Source: Acidimicrobiia bacterium
GTDB lineage: Bacteria > Actinomycetota > Acidimicrobiia > Acidimicrobiales > MedAcidi-G1
Reading direction: 5' to 3'
Length of the DNA stretch: 64,000 nucleotides
NCBI GenBank assembly: GCA_012959995.1
Contig: DUCC01000012.1
Span: 1-64,000, forward strand
The position numbers and the translations under genes are program-made. The notes under the pieces were generated by a model. The model was not told the DNA's origin and searched no databases. It saw only the letters and a program-made list of their open reading frames with translations. Positions 16,072-25,750 of the stretch are shown one piece after another. How positions within the stretch are numbered: the stretch's first letter is position 1; every line of letters begins with the position of its first letter.

Positions 16072-17283
16072 TTAAACAGTTTTTGCTGCTTCGGCCAAGG
16101 CATCAATCATCTTGCCGATTTCCTCATCGGTGATAACCAGCGGTGGGCAGATAGCCAGGCAAGTGCCCATAGGGCGCATAATGACCCCATTGGCCATCAT
16201 GGCGTTACGCAAAGGCACGGTATCTCGGTTGAGTTCGGCGGCGTAGACGGCACCCATGCCTCGCCATGAATCAATGAGCCCGTCGCTAGCCAATGCAGCC
16301 AACCCTTCTTGAAGTTTTGCTCCAATATGGTCGGCCCGGTCAACAAGACCTTCACGTTCCATGATGTTGATGTTGGCCACGCCAGCGGCACAAGCAGCGT
16401 TGTGGCCGGAATAGGTGTAGCCGGTACGCAACAGGTAGCCCGGTTCTGAAAGCTCTTCTGAGAGTTCTTGAGAAACAATGACCCCAGAAAGCGGCAAGTA
16501 GCCCGAGGTTACGCCCTTAGCGAAAGTCATCAGGTCAGGAGTAACGCCAAAGGTTTGTGCCCCAAACCAAGAACCGGTTCGGCCAAAGCCACAGATTACT
16601 TCGTCAAAAATAAGCAACGCCCCATGCTGGTCGCACAAGCGGCGCAAGCCTTCGAGGTAGCCGTCAACTGGTGGGTACACCCCGCCGGCCCCTTGCACCG
16701 GTTCAGTTAAAACGGCAGCGATGCGGTCACCGTGTTCGGCAAACAACGAGGCGGCCGCTTCAAGATCGTCGTGAGGAACCTCCATGAAATGAGGAACCAA
16801 ATCGCCCCAGCCTTCTCGGTTTAAAGCGATGCCCTGCGCTGAGGTGCCACCCCAGTTGGTGCCGTGGTAACCGTTGGTGCGTTTAACAATAATTTGCCGG
16901 TCACTTTGCCCGCGGTTTTGCATAACCACCCGAGCAATCTTGAGCACGGTGTCTACCGCTTCCGAACCAGAACAACCCAAAAACACGCGCCCATCAGGGT
17001 GGGGGGAGCGTTCAGCAATCATGTCTGCTACCTGACGAGCCGGATCGTTAGTAAACGGAGCAAAAGTGTTGTAGCCGTGAATCTGGTTCATTTGATTGGT
17101 GACGGCGTCGACAATCTCGGTGCGTCCGTAACCTACCTGGCAGAGCCAAAGGTTGGCAATACCATCGATGTACCCGTTGCCCGCCTCGTCGTAAACAGTA
17201 GAACCCTCACCGCGGACGATGTTGATGTAATCACTTTCATCTTGGGCTGCTAGGGAAAAGGGGTGAAGTAGTGCTCCGCTCAT
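16072..17283 (-). CDS. Class III aminotransferase, last gene of the ureohydrolase operon
   Basis: A 403-residue PLP-dependent transaminase with GCSGSEAVDTVLKIAR, NGYHGTNWGGTSAQG, FDEVICGFGRTGSWFG and the Schiff-base lysine in TFAKGVTSGYLPLSG. It differs from the gene at 14205 and lacks the cysteine-rich insert. The ATG at 17283 overlaps the stop of the MFS gene (ATGA). In an operon with a ureohydrolase and transporter, it would plausibly transaminate the amine or omega-amino acid produced by the ureohydrolase, such as GABA, beta-alanine or putrescine. That specificity is inferred from neighbours. Confidence 0.9.
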   Translation of the reverse strand: MSGALLHPFSLAAQDESDYINIVRGEGSTVYDEAGNGYIDGIANLWLCQVGYGRTEIVDAVTNQMNQIHGYNTFAPFTNDPARQVADMIAERSPHPDGRVFLGCSGSEAVDTVLKIARVVMQNRGQSDRQIIVKRTNGYHGTNWGGTSAQGIALNREGWGDLVPHFMEVPHDDLEAAASLFAEHGDRIAAVLTEPVQGAGGVYPPVDGYLEGLRRLCDQHGALLIFDEVICGFGRTGSWFGAQTFGVTPDLMTFAKGVTSGYLPLSGVIVSQELSEELSEPGYLLRTGYTYSGHNAACAAGVANINIMEREGLVDRADHIGAKLQEGLAALASDGLIDSWRGMGAVYAAELNRDTVPLRNAMMANGVIMRPMGTCLAICPPLVITDEEIGKMIDALAEAAKTV

Positions 17284-18482
17284 TCGTAAAGTCTCCTCAA
17301 TGGTTCGGTAGGCACACCAGGGCGTACCCGTTTATGATCTTCGGGTTGGGTTAACACCGTCCCGATTATTAGCAGTACGGCCATAGTAATGACCGTGACG
17401 GTCCACGCAATAGTGTCGCCGCTCATCCCATAAATAAAAGCAATGGTTAGCGAAGAAATAGCACCGGCGGCTACCTCAACGGCGCTGAGCAAGCCTTGAG
17501 CGGCCGCCTGGCGTTCTTCGGGTACGGCGGCCGAGGCCAACATGGGAATAGTCGGGAAGCCAAAACCTTCGATTACTGAGGTAAGGGTGGTGACGGCCAC
17601 CAGCCACCACACCCCGGGTACCAAACCATAGAAAAAGATAATGATTACCATGCCGGCCATGGTGCCCACCGCCCAACGGCGCGCTCCGTAACGTTGGGCC
17701 AGAACCCCACCGAGGGGCGAAAGAAGCGGCATGGGAAGAGCAGCCAGCGTTAAAGCAATACCGATGGTGGTTTGGTCAGCGCCGCGGAAGTCCATTTCGA
17801 GTATCCACACCGATTCAAAAGCTCCGATGAAAACAAAGTAAGCGGCGGCCATAACGAGAGCGCCAACGAGCCGGCGAATACGTAAAAGCCCAGAGAGACC
17901 AAGACGCTCGGTGTCTTGGGGAGCGCTGTCTGTTTGTGCTTTAAAAGAAGCAGGGAGCAAAAGAAACAAAAATGCCGCTAAGGCCCAAAAAGAAGCACGA
18001 AACCCCGCCACTGCAGTAATGCCGGTAACCAGCAGCGGAGACACCATAAATCCCGCCACATCGAAGGCCCCTAAGCGGCCCAGATTACGGCCCAAGTTCT
18101 TGGGGTCGGCCACAATAACGGTACGGCGCACTGCCGGGCCGCCGGTGCCCAAAGCAAAACCATAAAGCGAACGACCCAAAACGTAATGCCAAAGTTCGTC
18201 TCCTACCGCCAAGGTCACTAAAGAAAGCCCACCCAGAATTAAAGATGTTCGCAACATAAGGGGGGCTCGCCCTCGATCGGCCAAGGGGGCCATCAGTAAA
18301 CTGGCCACGAAGGCCGTAGCGAAGCCCGAAGAGATAGCTAACCCGATGCCGAAGTTGGAGAACCCCAACTCATTTTTAAGTTCGGCCAACAACACCACTA
18401 CCCCACCTAAGCCAGCGGTGAGGCCAAACAAAATCAAATAGTAAGGAGCCAAACTCGGCCCGGAACGCTCGGCGGTGGCCAT
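17280..18482 (-). CDS. MFS transporter
   Basis: A 400-residue 12-helix major facilitator. LMAPLADRGRAPLMLRTS matches the loop 2-3 signature, and LGGVLAQRYGARRWAVG its repeat in the second half. No soluble domains are seen. I start it at the ATG at 18482, three bases after the ureohydrolase stop; the ORF could begin further upstream but would overlap that gene. The position between ureohydrolase and transaminase suggests uptake of the substrate, or export of product, of that pathway. Substrate unknown. Confidence 0.87.
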   Translation of the reverse strand: MATAERSGPSLAPYYLILFGLTAGLGGVVVLLAELKNELGFSNFGIGLAISSGFATAFVASLLMAPLADRGRAPLMLRTSLILGGLSLVTLAVGDELWHYVLGRSLYGFALGTGGPAVRRTVIVADPKNLGRNLGRLGAFDVAGFMVSPLLVTGITAVAGFRASFWALAAFLFLLLPASFKAQTDSAPQDTERLGLSGLLRIRRLVGALVMAAAYFVFIGAFESVWILEMDFRGADQTTIGIALTLAALPMPLLSPLGGVLAQRYGARRWAVGTMAGMVIIIFFYGLVPGVWWLVAVTTLTSVIEGFGFPTIPMLASAAVPEERQAAAQGLLSAVEVAAGAISSLTIAFIYGMSGDTIAWTVTVITMAVLLIIGTVLTQPEDHKRVRPGVPTEPLRRLYE

Positions 18483-18484
18483 AA

Positions 18485-19441
18485 CTAGTCTCGGTAAACC
18501 ACGCCGGGCATGACGCACAGCATTTCGTACAACAAGTTGGCGCCCGTCAAGCTCGTTAAGCCCGAAGTGTCATAAATAGGAGCCACCTCCACCAAGTCAC
18601 AACCCACCAGGTTCAACCCGCGACAACCGCGCACAATCTCTAACGCCTGCGGCATGGTAAGCCCACCAACCTCCGGGGTGCCAGTACCCGGAGCAAACGA
18701 CGGGTCTAACCCATCAATATCGAAACTTACATAAACCGGGCCATCGCCCACCTGCTCTCGCACCTCGGCCATCAGCGGGGTCAAACTTTTGTGCCAACAC
18801 TCTTCAGCTTGAACCACACGAAAGCCCTGTTTGCGAGACCAGTCAAAATCTTCAGCGGTGTAACCGGTACCCCGCATGCCGATCTGCACTACCCGAGAAC
18901 AATCCAACAGGCCCTCTTCTACCGCCCGGCGAAACGGGGTGCCGTGAGCAATCTTGGACCCAAACATGGTGTCGCTTATATCGGTATGGGCATCAATATG
19001 TATCAACCCCACCGGCCCATGCTTTTTGGCCATAGCCCGCAAAATAGGCAACACAATGGTGTGGTCGCCGCCCATGGTGGCAGTAATCAAATCATGAGTC
19101 AGCAACTGGTCGAAACGTTTTTCAATAGCGGCGATGGCTGCTAAAAGGTCAAAAGGGCTCGAAGCCACATCGCCGATGTCGTCAATGCGTAAAGAGTCAA
19201 AAGGAGCCGCCCGAGTGCCCATGTTGTAGGGCCGCAAGAGCACCGACTCGTCACGGATACCTCGTGGGCCAAAACGAGCGCCGGGTCGGTTCGAGGTGCC
19301 GATATCAAAAGGCACCCCTACCACAGCAATGTCCAGGTCTTTGGGTTCGCTCTGGCCAGGCAAGCGCATGAAGGTAGCGATGCCCCCGTAACGAGGCATT
19401 TCATTCCCGCCCAAAGGTTGAGGGTTTGTGTTATCAGCCAT
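18485..19441 (-). CDS. Ureohydrolase (agmatinase/guanidino-acid hydrolase family)
   Basis: A 318-residue arginase-fold enzyme with the dinuclear manganese ligands: GGDHT (His127), IDAHTDISD (Asp150, His152, Asp154) and SFDIDGLDPSFAPG near residue 240. FRRAVEEG and GTGTPEVGG are typical of the agmatinase side. It hydrolyses a guanidino compound to urea plus an amine. Agmatine, guanidinobutyrate and guanidinopropionate remain possible. ATG at 19441 follows TTGGAGAAGCC. It heads the leftward operon of MFS transporter and transaminase, and diverges from the carboxyltransferase at 19544 across a region with two matching palindromes. Confidence 0.88.
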   Translation of the reverse strand: MADNTNPQPLGGNEMPRYGGIATFMRLPGQSEPKDLDIAVVGVPFDIGTSNRPGARFGPRGIRDESVLLRPYNMGTRAAPFDSLRIDDIGDVASSPFDLLAAIAAIEKRFDQLLTHDLITATMGGDHTIVLPILRAMAKKHGPVGLIHIDAHTDISDTMFGSKIAHGTPFRRAVEEGLLDCSRVVQIGMRGTGYTAEDFDWSRKQGFRVVQAEECWHKSLTPLMAEVREQVGDGPVYVSFDIDGLDPSFAPGTGTPEVGGLTMPQALEIVRGCRGLNLVGCDLVEVAPIYDTSGLTSLTGANLLYEMLCVMPGVVYRD

Positions 19442-19465
19442 GGCTTCTCCAACGGGTTACTGAAA

Positions 19466-19521
19466 GGCAGTCTGCCACAAAGATACGGTAATGCAGGCAT
19501 CGGATTCCTATGGCAGACTGC
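19466..19521. promoter_or_regulatory. Two matching palindromes in the divergent promoter region
   Basis: GGCAGTCTGCC (19466-19476) is an 11-base palindrome, 5+1+5. TGGCAGACTGC (19511-19521) is its 11-base partner, so the two copies together form an inverted repeat (GCAGTCTGCCA against TGGCAGACTGC) with 33 bases between. Both lie in the 102-bp gap between the divergent ureohydrolase and carboxyltransferase genes, the classic placement of operators for a dimeric regulator. The regulator is not identified. Confidence 0.5.
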
Positions 19522-19543
19522 GAACCTGAGTGAGAGGATTCTG

Positions 19544-21061
19544 GTGAGCGACAAATTTCAAGAAGCGACAAAAAAAGCCCAAGCAGTAACCGAAAAAGGT
19601 GCTGAGCGTTTAGCCCGTGACGCCAAACTCCCCGTGCGAGAGCGTGTCGCCTTGTTGTTCGATGAAGGGACTTTTATCGAAGACGGTCTGCTGGCCAATG
19701 CCTTGGCAGAAAATCTGCCGGCCGACGGCGTGGTAACCGGAGGAGGGCTAGTAGAGGGACGCCCCGCCTTGGTGGTAGCTAACGACCCCACAGTAAAAGC
19801 CGGCTCCTGGGGGGCACGGACCGTCGAAAAAATTATTCGCCTAACCGAAAGAGCGTTAGAAACTGACCTGCCGATCTTCTGGTTCATTGACTCCGCCGGG
19901 GCCCGCATCACCGACCAAGTAGAACTCTTCCCGGGCCGCCGAGGAGCGGGACGCATTTTTCACAACCAAGTGGCTTTATCGGGCCGGGTGCCGCAAATCT
20001 GTTGCCTGTTTGGCCCCTCAGCAGCTGGCGGAGCGTACATTCCGGCTTTTTGCGACGCCGTGATCATGGTAGAAGGCAACGCCTCAATGTATTTGGGGTC
20101 ACCGCGCATGGCCGAAATGGTGGTGGGCGAACAAGTCACGCTAGAAGAAATGGGCGGGGCCCGCATGCACGCCACCGTTTCGGGCTGCGGCGACAACTTG
20201 GCCGTCGACGACACCGATGCCATTGACCAAGCACGCTGGCTGTTCTCTTACCTACCCACCAGTTGGGAAGAGGCCCCACCGGTCGCCGCCCCCGCCGAAC
20301 CGGACACCCCGCTCACCGCTCAGACCATCCCCACCGACGACAAAGAGGGCTACGACGTACGGCGGGTAATTAAAAGCCTGGTAGACGCCGACACGTTTTT
20401 CGAGATCAAGCCGCTCTTTGCCCCCGAACTCGTCGTGGGTTTTGCTCGCTTGGCTGGCAACACCGTGGGTTTGGTGGCCAACAACCCGGCAGTAACCGGC
20501 GGTGTACTTTTCGTAGACTCAGCCGACAAAGCGGCCCGTTTCATTTGGTGGTGCGATGCTTTCAACGTGCCACTCATCTACCTCGCCGACGTACCGGGGT
20601 TCATGATCGGCACCCAAGTAGAACGCCAAGGCATCATTCGTCACGGCGCCAAAATGATTACTGCGGTGTCAGAAGCCACCGTGCCCACCGTGTCGGTTAT
20701 TTTACGCAAGGCCTACGGCGCAGGGCTTTATGCCATGGCTGGCCCCGGGTTCGGGCCCGATGCCTGCCTGGCTTTGCCCACCGCAGAGATCGCCGTAATG
20801 GGCGCCGAAGCTGCCGTAAACGCCGTGTATGCCAACAAAATTGCCGCCATAGAAGACCCACAAGAACAAGAAGACTTTATTGAACAACGGCGCAATGAAT
20901 ACGATGAAGACGTCGACCTGATGCGTCTCGCTGCCGACCTGGTCGTAGATGCGGTGGTGCAACCCGAAGACCTGCGCCGAGAACTTATTTTGCGCTTGGC
21001 CCTGGCGGCCAGCAAAGACCGCCACTTTTCACGCCGCCGCCACGGCGTCCCCCCGGTATAA
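19544..21061 (+). CDS. Acyl-CoA carboxylase carboxyltransferase (beta) subunit
   Basis: A 505-residue biotin-dependent carboxyltransferase of the propionyl/methylcrotonyl/acetyl-CoA carboxylase type. It has the paired crotonase-fold halves, with FIDSAGARITDQ, GPSAAGGAYIPAF, YLADVPGFMIGTQVE and RKAYGAGLYAM as conserved segments. The partner biotin carboxylase subunit is not encoded here. I chose GTG at 19544, preceded by GAGAGGATTCTG; the frame extends to 19418 but the upstream residues are unlike the family. It is the first gene of the operon that runs to the methyltransferase at 31823 and is followed by an acyl-CoA dehydrogenase after 9 bp. The acyl-CoA substrate is unknown; leucine breakdown is one possibility. 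Confidence 0.9.
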   Translation: MSDKFQEATKKAQAVTEKGAERLARDAKLPVRERVALLFDEGTFIEDGLLANALAENLPADGVVTGGGLVEGRPALVVANDPTVKAGSWGARTVEKIIRLTERALETDLPIFWFIDSAGARITDQVELFPGRRGAGRIFHNQVALSGRVPQICCLFGPSAAGGAYIPAFCDAVIMVEGNASMYLGSPRMAEMVVGEQVTLEEMGGARMHATVSGCGDNLAVDDTDAIDQARWLFSYLPTSWEEAPPVAAPAEPDTPLTAQTIPTDDKEGYDVRRVIKSLVDADTFFEIKPLFAPELVVGFARLAGNTVGLVANNPAVTGGVLFVDSADKAARFIWWCDAFNVPLIYLADVPGFMIGTQVERQGIIRHGAKMITAVSEATVPTVSVILRKAYGAGLYAMAGPGFGPDACLALPTAEIAVMGAEAAVNAVYANKIAAIEDPQEQEDFIEQRRNEYDEDVDLMRLAADLVVDAVVQPEDLRRELILRLALAASKDRHFSRRRHGVPPV

Positions 21062-21070
21062 GGAGCAGCC

Positions 21071-22216
21071 ATGCTGGAGTTCACCGAAGAACAAGAATCA
21101 TTTCGCCACGTAGTGCGAGAGTTCGCCGAAGCAGAAATACGCCCCCACGTTGAAAAATGGGACCGCGACCATATTTTTCCCACTGACACCGTGCGGGCCA
21201 TGGGCGACCTCGGCTTGTGCGGCATCATGTTTGACGAAGAGTGGGGAGGCGCCGGCGCCGGTTTGACCACCCAGTGCATCGCCATTGAAGAAATTGGTCG
21301 AGTGGACCAGTCCATGGGCATCACCTTGGAAGCCGCAGTTTCGTTGGGGGCACGCCCCTTGGCCGAATACGGCACCGCCGATCAAAAAGCAGAATGGCTG
21401 CCCGATCTCGTGGCCGGGCGCCGGTTAGCGGCCTTTGGTCTCACCGAACCCGACGGCGGATCTGACGCTGGGGCCACCGCCACCCGAGCCGAATTAGTAG
21501 ACGGCCATTGGGTGATAAACGGTGCCAAAACATTTATCACCAATGCGGGTACCGACATCACCTCGTTGGTCACGGTGACCGCTCGAACCAGCGAGGGTAT
21601 CTCGTCCATCATTATCCCATCGGGCACCGAAGGCTTTATTGTTGAACCTCCGTATCGCAAGATGGGCTGGCACGCCTCAGACACCCACGGGTTGGTGTTC
21701 AACGACTGTGTGGTGCCTGAAGCCAACTTGTTGGGTAAACCCGGCCGAGGGTTCGCTCAGTTTTTATCCACCTTGGATGACGGCCGGGTGGCTATTGCTG
21801 CGTTAGCCGTTGGCCTTATTTCCGCTTGCCTTGAAGAGTGTGTGGTTTACGCCAACCAGCGTAAAGCTTTCGGTAAAACCATTGGTTCTTATCAAGCGGT
21901 GGCCTTTAAATGTGCCGACATGGCCACTTCGTTACATACCGCTCGCCTCGCTACCTACCATGCAGCCGGGTTGCGTGATGCGGGTCGGCCTTACAAGCGT
22001 GAAGCCGCTATCGCCAAGTTGCATGCCACCGAGGCGGCGGTTACTGCTACCCGAGAAGCTACTCAAATCTTTGGTGGTTACGGTTTCATGGATGAGACTG
22101 CTGTGGCACGCTATTATCGGGACGGTAAGATCTTAGAAATTGGCGAAGGCACCAGCGAAATACAGCGTATGGTGATTAGCCGGGATTTAGGACTTGGTGA
22201 ATCCGCCTCAAAGTAA
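21071..22216 (+). CDS. Acyl-CoA dehydrogenase
   Basis: A 381-residue acyl-CoA dehydrogenase with FGLTEPDGGSDAGATATRAE, INGAKTFITNAG, RKAFGKTIGSYQAV and the C-terminal YYRDGKILEIGEGTSEIQ. The Glu before GTSE is the catalytic base position in isovaleryl/short-chain enzymes, where present, so this looks active. With a carboxyltransferase directly upstream it could serve branched-chain acyl-CoA oxidation. It sits in the tryptophan operon, 30 bp before the hydratase gene, but no step of that pathway needs an acyl-CoA dehydrogenase. Confidence 0.92.
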   Translation: MLEFTEEQESFRHVVREFAEAEIRPHVEKWDRDHIFPTDTVRAMGDLGLCGIMFDEEWGGAGAGLTTQCIAIEEIGRVDQSMGITLEAAVSLGARPLAEYGTADQKAEWLPDLVAGRRLAAFGLTEPDGGSDAGATATRAELVDGHWVINGAKTFITNAGTDITSLVTVTARTSEGISSIIIPSGTEGFIVEPPYRKMGWHASDTHGLVFNDCVVPEANLLGKPGRGFAQFLSTLDDGRVAIAALAVGLISACLEECVVYANQRKAFGKTIGSYQAVAFKCADMATSLHTARLATYHAAGLRDAGRPYKREAAIAKLHATEAAVTATREATQIFGGYGFMDETAVARYYRDGKILEIGEGTSEIQRMVISRDLGLGESASK

Positions 22217-22246
22217 CGAGGTGGTGTAGAGAAAAGATATTTAGAA

Positions 22247-23023
22247 GTGAGTGAAAGTGAATACGGGCTGGCTGCCTTACTTCGCGAGGCTTACACGGCT
22301 TCTGCTCTTTTGCCTCTGCGTGACCGCATGCCTGAAGTCAGCGTGGCCGCCGCTTACCGCATCCAAGACCTCAACACCGCTTGGTGGGTAGCCCAAGGCC
22401 GAGAGCCAGTGGGACGCAAAATTGGTTTGACCTCGCCAGCGGTGCAACAACAACTCGGCGTTGACCAACCCGACATGGGGGTGTTATTTGCCGACACCCA
22501 AGTAGCCGATGGCGCCGCCGTCGATCTCAACGGCTATTTGCAACCCAAGATTGAAGCTGAAATAGCTTTAGTTCTCGCCCACGACCTTGAAAACCCTGCC
22601 CCCACGGTGGCCGAAATAGAAAAAGCAGTGGACTACGTGGTGCCGGCTATAGAAATTGTGGACAGTCGCATTGCTGACTGGGACATCAAAATCTATGACA
22701 CGGTGGCCGACAACGGTTCTTCAGCCGGGTTCGTGTTGGGCAGCACGCCCAGAGCACTCGGCGAACTTGATTTGCTGCTGTGTGGCATGAAAATTACCTG
22801 TGGTGAGGAAATTATTTCTTCCGGTGTCGGAGCCGCCTGCTTAGGTCACCCGCTGAACGCTGCCGCGTGGCTCGCCCAATACCAAGCCAGTACTGGTGTG
22901 CCTTTGCGAGCGGGAGAAATTGTGTTGACCGGTGCTTTGGGGCCTATGGTGGTCGCCGTCGCTGGTGAAACCTATGACATAGATATCAACGGGGTAGGAG
23001 AGGTAAGCGTGAGTTTTCAATGA
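22247..23023 (+). CDS. dmpE: 2-oxopent-4-enoate hydratase
   Basis: A 258-residue member of the fumarylacetoacetate-hydrolase-like hydratase family. [38 protein letters not shown] and [16 protein letters not shown] follow the DmpE pattern (IKIQDTVADN in DmpE), not the DmpH one. It adds water to 2-oxopent-4-enoate, giving 4-hydroxy-2-oxovalerate, the substrate of the aldolase encoded two genes on. GTG start at 22247; the product end overlaps the next start (ATGA). The paralogue at 24977 fits the decarboxylase. The split is by motif similarity and is fairly sure. Confidence 0.88.
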   Translation: MSESEYGLAALLREAYTASALLPLRDRMPEVSVAAAYRIQDLNTAWWVAQGREPVGRKIGLTSPAVQQQLGVDQPDMGVLFADTQVADGAAVDLNGYLQPKIEAEIALVLAHDLENPAPTVAEIEKAVDYVVPAIEIVDSRIADWDIKIYDTVADNGSSAGFVLGSTPRALGELDLLLCGMKITCGEEIISSGVGAACLGHPLNAAAWLAQYQASTGVPLRAGEIVLTGALGPMVVAVAGETYDIDINGVGEVSVSFQ

Positions 23024-23958
23024 GTGAAGTAGCAGCCAAAGTGGCCATCATCGGGTCGGGCAACATTGCCTCTGACCTGATGATCAAAATTAAGCGACTC
23101 TCAGAATCTTTGGAGATGACGGCCATGGCGGGCATCGACCCGGAGTCCGATGGCTTAGCCCGCGCAAAACGCATGGGGGTGGCGACCACCAGCGAAGGGA
23201 TCGACGGCCTAGTGGCTTTAGATGAGTTCGCCGATATCTCGCTGGTTTTTGATGCCACCTCAGCCGGGGCACACGCCCACCATGCCGCAGTGCTGGCCAC
23301 CCACGGCAAACAAGTAATCGACCTCACCCCAGCGGCCATCGGCCCGTATGTCGTGCCGCCAGTCAACCTTGATGTCAACCTTGAAGCTCCCAACCTCAAC
23401 ATGGTGACCTGCGGCGGACAAGCAACCATTCCTATGGTGGCTGCTTTGGCGGCTCATGCTGAAGTGCATTACGCCGAGATCGTGGCTTCCATTGCTTCAC
23501 GCTCGGCTGGCCCCGGTACGCGAGCCAACATTGATGAGTTCACCGAAACCACTTCGCGGGCAATAGAAAAAATAGGCGGCGCCACCCACGGAAAAGCCAT
23601 CATTGTGTTGAACCCGGCGGAGCCACCGCTGACCATGCGCGACACCGTGTTTTGCCTTACCGGACCCGGCGACCAAGGAGCGATGCGTCAAGCGGTGGAA
23701 GCCATGGTGGCCGATGTGCGAGCTTACGTGCCCGGCTACCGGCTTAAACAAGACGTACAGTTTGAAGCTATTGAAGAACCTTTGTTGTTGCCGGGTATCG
23801 GCACGTTTAGCGAAGGCTGGAAGGTCACGGTGTTTTTAGAAGTGGAAGGCGCCGCCCACTATTTGCCTTCTTACGCCGGGAACTTAGACATCATGACCTC
23901 GGCGGCTTTACGCACCGGTGAACAAGTAGTGGCGGCCCGAAAAGGAGCATCCTCGTGA
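23020..23958 (+). CDS. dmpF: Acetaldehyde dehydrogenase (acylating)
   Basis: A 312-residue NAD-dependent acylating acetaldehyde dehydrogenase. [14 protein letters not shown] at the N-terminus is the Rossmann nucleotide loop; [17 protein letters not shown] contains the catalytic cysteine (MVTCGGQ). It converts acetaldehyde and CoA to acetyl-CoA, and in meta-cleavage pathways forms a channelling complex with the aldolase DmpG, encoded next with a GTGA overlap. That coupled arrangement, and length close to 312, match DmpF/MhpF. It is the final step of the tryptophan route to acetyl-CoA. Confidence 0.95.
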   Translation: MSEVAAKVAIIGSGNIASDLMIKIKRLSESLEMTAMAGIDPESDGLARAKRMGVATTSEGIDGLVALDEFADISLVFDATSAGAHAHHAAVLATHGKQVIDLTPAAIGPYVVPPVNLDVNLEAPNLNMVTCGGQATIPMVAALAAHAEVHYAEIVASIASRSAGPGTRANIDEFTETTSRAIEKIGGATHGKAIIVLNPAEPPLTMRDTVFCLTGPGDQGAMRQAVEAMVADVRAYVPGYRLKQDVQFEAIEEPLLLPGIGTFSEGWKVTVFLEVEGAAHYLPSYAGNLDIMTSAALRTGEQVVAARKGASS

Positions 23959-24980
23959 CTGTCGTTGACCGTCTTTACATCTCTGACGTCACCTTGCGTG
24001 ACGGCATGCATGCCATTAATCATCAATATGACCTCGACACTGTGCGGTCTATCGCCGCGGCGCTTGATGCCGCCGGGGTGGACTCCATTGAGATCGCTCA
24101 TGGTGATGGCTTAGCCGGGTCAAGTTTTAACTACGGCTTTGGCCTGCACACCGACGCTGAATGGATAAGCGCAGTGGCCGAGGTGGTCACCCAAGCCCGT
24201 ATCACGGTGCTCTTGTTGCCCGGTATCGGCACCATTGATGACCTCCGTCAAGCTCATGACCTCGGGGCCACCTCGGTGCGGGTGGCCACCCATTGCACCG
24301 AAGCCGATGTGGCTCTCCAGCATTTAGCCGAAGCCCGCAACTTGGGTATGGACACGGTGGGTTTTTTGATGATGTCCCACATGAACGACCCGGAGCCTTT
24401 AGCTCAACAAGCCAAAATAATGGAAGATGCGGGAGCACAATGCGTCTATGTGGTTGATTCAGCTGGTGCTATGCATATGAACGACATTGCGGCCCGCTTC
24501 GAAGCCTTTGATCGAGTGCTGCAACCGGAAACTGAGCGAGGGATGCATGCCCATCACAACCTGGCTCTTGGGGTAGCCAACGCAGTGATCGCCGTAGAAC
24601 ACGGGGTGACCCGGGTTGATGCTTCGTTGGCGTCTATGGGGGCGGCCGCGGGTAACACGCCGTTAGAAGCTTTTATCGCTACTGCGGATCGCTTGGGTTG
24701 GAACCACGGGTGTGACCTTTTTGCCTTGATGGATGCTGCCGACGATTTGGTACGCCCGTTGCAAGACCGGCCGGTACGGGTAGATCGAGAAACCTTGTCT
24801 ATTGGCTATGCCGGGGTGTACTCCAGCTTTTTGCGTCACGCCGAACGAGCAGCGGCCGCCCACGGGCTAGAAACCCGTGAGGTGCTGGTGGAAGCCGGCC
24901 GCCGCCGTTTGGTTGGGGGCCAAGAAGACATGTTGATGGATATCGCCTTAGACATGGTGGCCAAAAAGGAACAAGCATGA
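23955..24980 (+). CDS. dmpG: 4-hydroxy-2-oxovalerate aldolase
   Basis: A 341-residue DRE-TIM-family metalloaldolase. The N-terminal [17 protein letters not shown] contains the LRDG catalytic/metal motif, [15 protein letters not shown] follows, and [15 protein letters not shown] supplies the two histidine metal ligands. It cleaves 4-hydroxy-2-oxovalerate to pyruvate and acetaldehyde, and the latter is channelled to DmpF upstream. The start overlaps the dmpF stop (GTGA), and the stop overlaps the next gene (ATGA). Confidence 0.95.
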   Translation: MTVVDRLYISDVTLRDGMHAINHQYDLDTVRSIAAALDAAGVDSIEIAHGDGLAGSSFNYGFGLHTDAEWISAVAEVVTQARITVLLLPGIGTIDDLRQAHDLGATSVRVATHCTEADVALQHLAEARNLGMDTVGFLMMSHMNDPEPLAQQAKIMEDAGAQCVYVVDSAGAMHMNDIAARFEAFDRVLQPETERGMHAHHNLALGVANAVIAVEHGVTRVDASLASMGAAAGNTPLEAFIATADRLGWNHGCDLFALMDAADDLVRPLQDRPVRVDRETLSIGYAGVYSSFLRHAERAAAAHGLETREVLVEAGRRRLVGGQEDMLMDIALDMVAKKEQA

Positions 24981-25750
24981 TTGAGATTCAAGCAATAGCC
25001 GAGCGGTTAGATGCGGCCCAGGCTCAAGCAACCGCTATTGACCAACTCGCCGAACCGTTAGACATCGCCGAGGCCTACCAGGTGCAAACGGCTTTATTGG
25101 CGCTGCGAGTTAACCGTGGCGAAACCCTTACCGGGGTCAAGATGGGCTTTACCTCGGCCGCCAAACGAGAACAAATGGGGGTCGATGACCTCATCTTTGG
25201 TGTGCTCACCGACGCCATGGCCATAGATAACGGCGGCACCACCGGCCTGACCGCCTATGTGCACCCGCGGGTAGAACCTGAGGTGGCTTTTCGTCTCGGA
25301 AAAACCGTGTCTGGGGACCTCTCGCTCGGCGAAGCCCGGTTGGCCGTTGATGCGGTGGCTCCGGCGCTCGAGATCATTGATTCTCGTTACCGAGACTTCA
25401 AGTTTTCGTTAAGCGATGTAGTGGCCGATAACTGTTCGTCAGCGGGTTATGTGCTGGGGCCTTGGCAAAATCAAACCGACTTACTTGACGACACCACCAA
25501 CTTGGGCATGGTCATGAGCGTCAACGGGCAACAAGTGCAGGTGGGGAGCAGCGCCGCCATTAGCGGCAACCCGTTGCAGTCGGTGATAGATGCCGCCCGC
25601 TTAGCCAAAGAATGCGGTGCCGAACTCCCAGCCGGCAGCATCTTGTTAGCGGGGGCCGCTACGGCAGCGGTACCGCTAGAAGCAAACAGCACGGTCACCT
25701 TGGCTGTGCAGCATTTGGGCGAAATTTCTTTTCGGGTAGTGGGCTCATGA
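24977..25750 (+). CDS. dmpH: 4-oxalocrotonate decarboxylase
   Basis: A 257-residue FAH-fold paralogue of the hydratase at 22247. [37 protein letters not shown] and [18 protein letters not shown] match DmpH (IDSRYENFKFDL, TAAVP) better than DmpE. It would decarboxylate 2-oxohex-3-enedioate (from aminomuconate after deamination) to 2-oxopent-4-enoate. DmpE and DmpH usually form a complex, and both are present in one operon. ATGA overlaps on both sides show tight coupling. Confidence 0.88.
   Translation: MIEIQAIAERLDAAQAQATAIDQLAEPLDIAEAYQVQTALLALRVNRGETLTGVKMGFTSAAKREQMGVDDLIFGVLTDAMAIDNGGTTGLTAYVHPRVEPEVAFRLGKTVSGDLSLGEARLAVDAVAPALEIIDSRYRDFKFSLSDVVADNCSSAGYVLGPWQNQTDLLDDTTNLGMVMSVNGQQVQVGSSAAISGNPLQSVIDAARLAKECGAELPAGSILLAGAATAAVPLEANSTVTLAVQHLGEISFRVVGS

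Noticed and set aside
20728-21375. Minus-strand open frame of 215 codons across two genes
   Set aside because: Spans antisense of both the carboxyltransferase and acyl-CoA dehydrogenase genes, Ser/Arg-rich, no motif.
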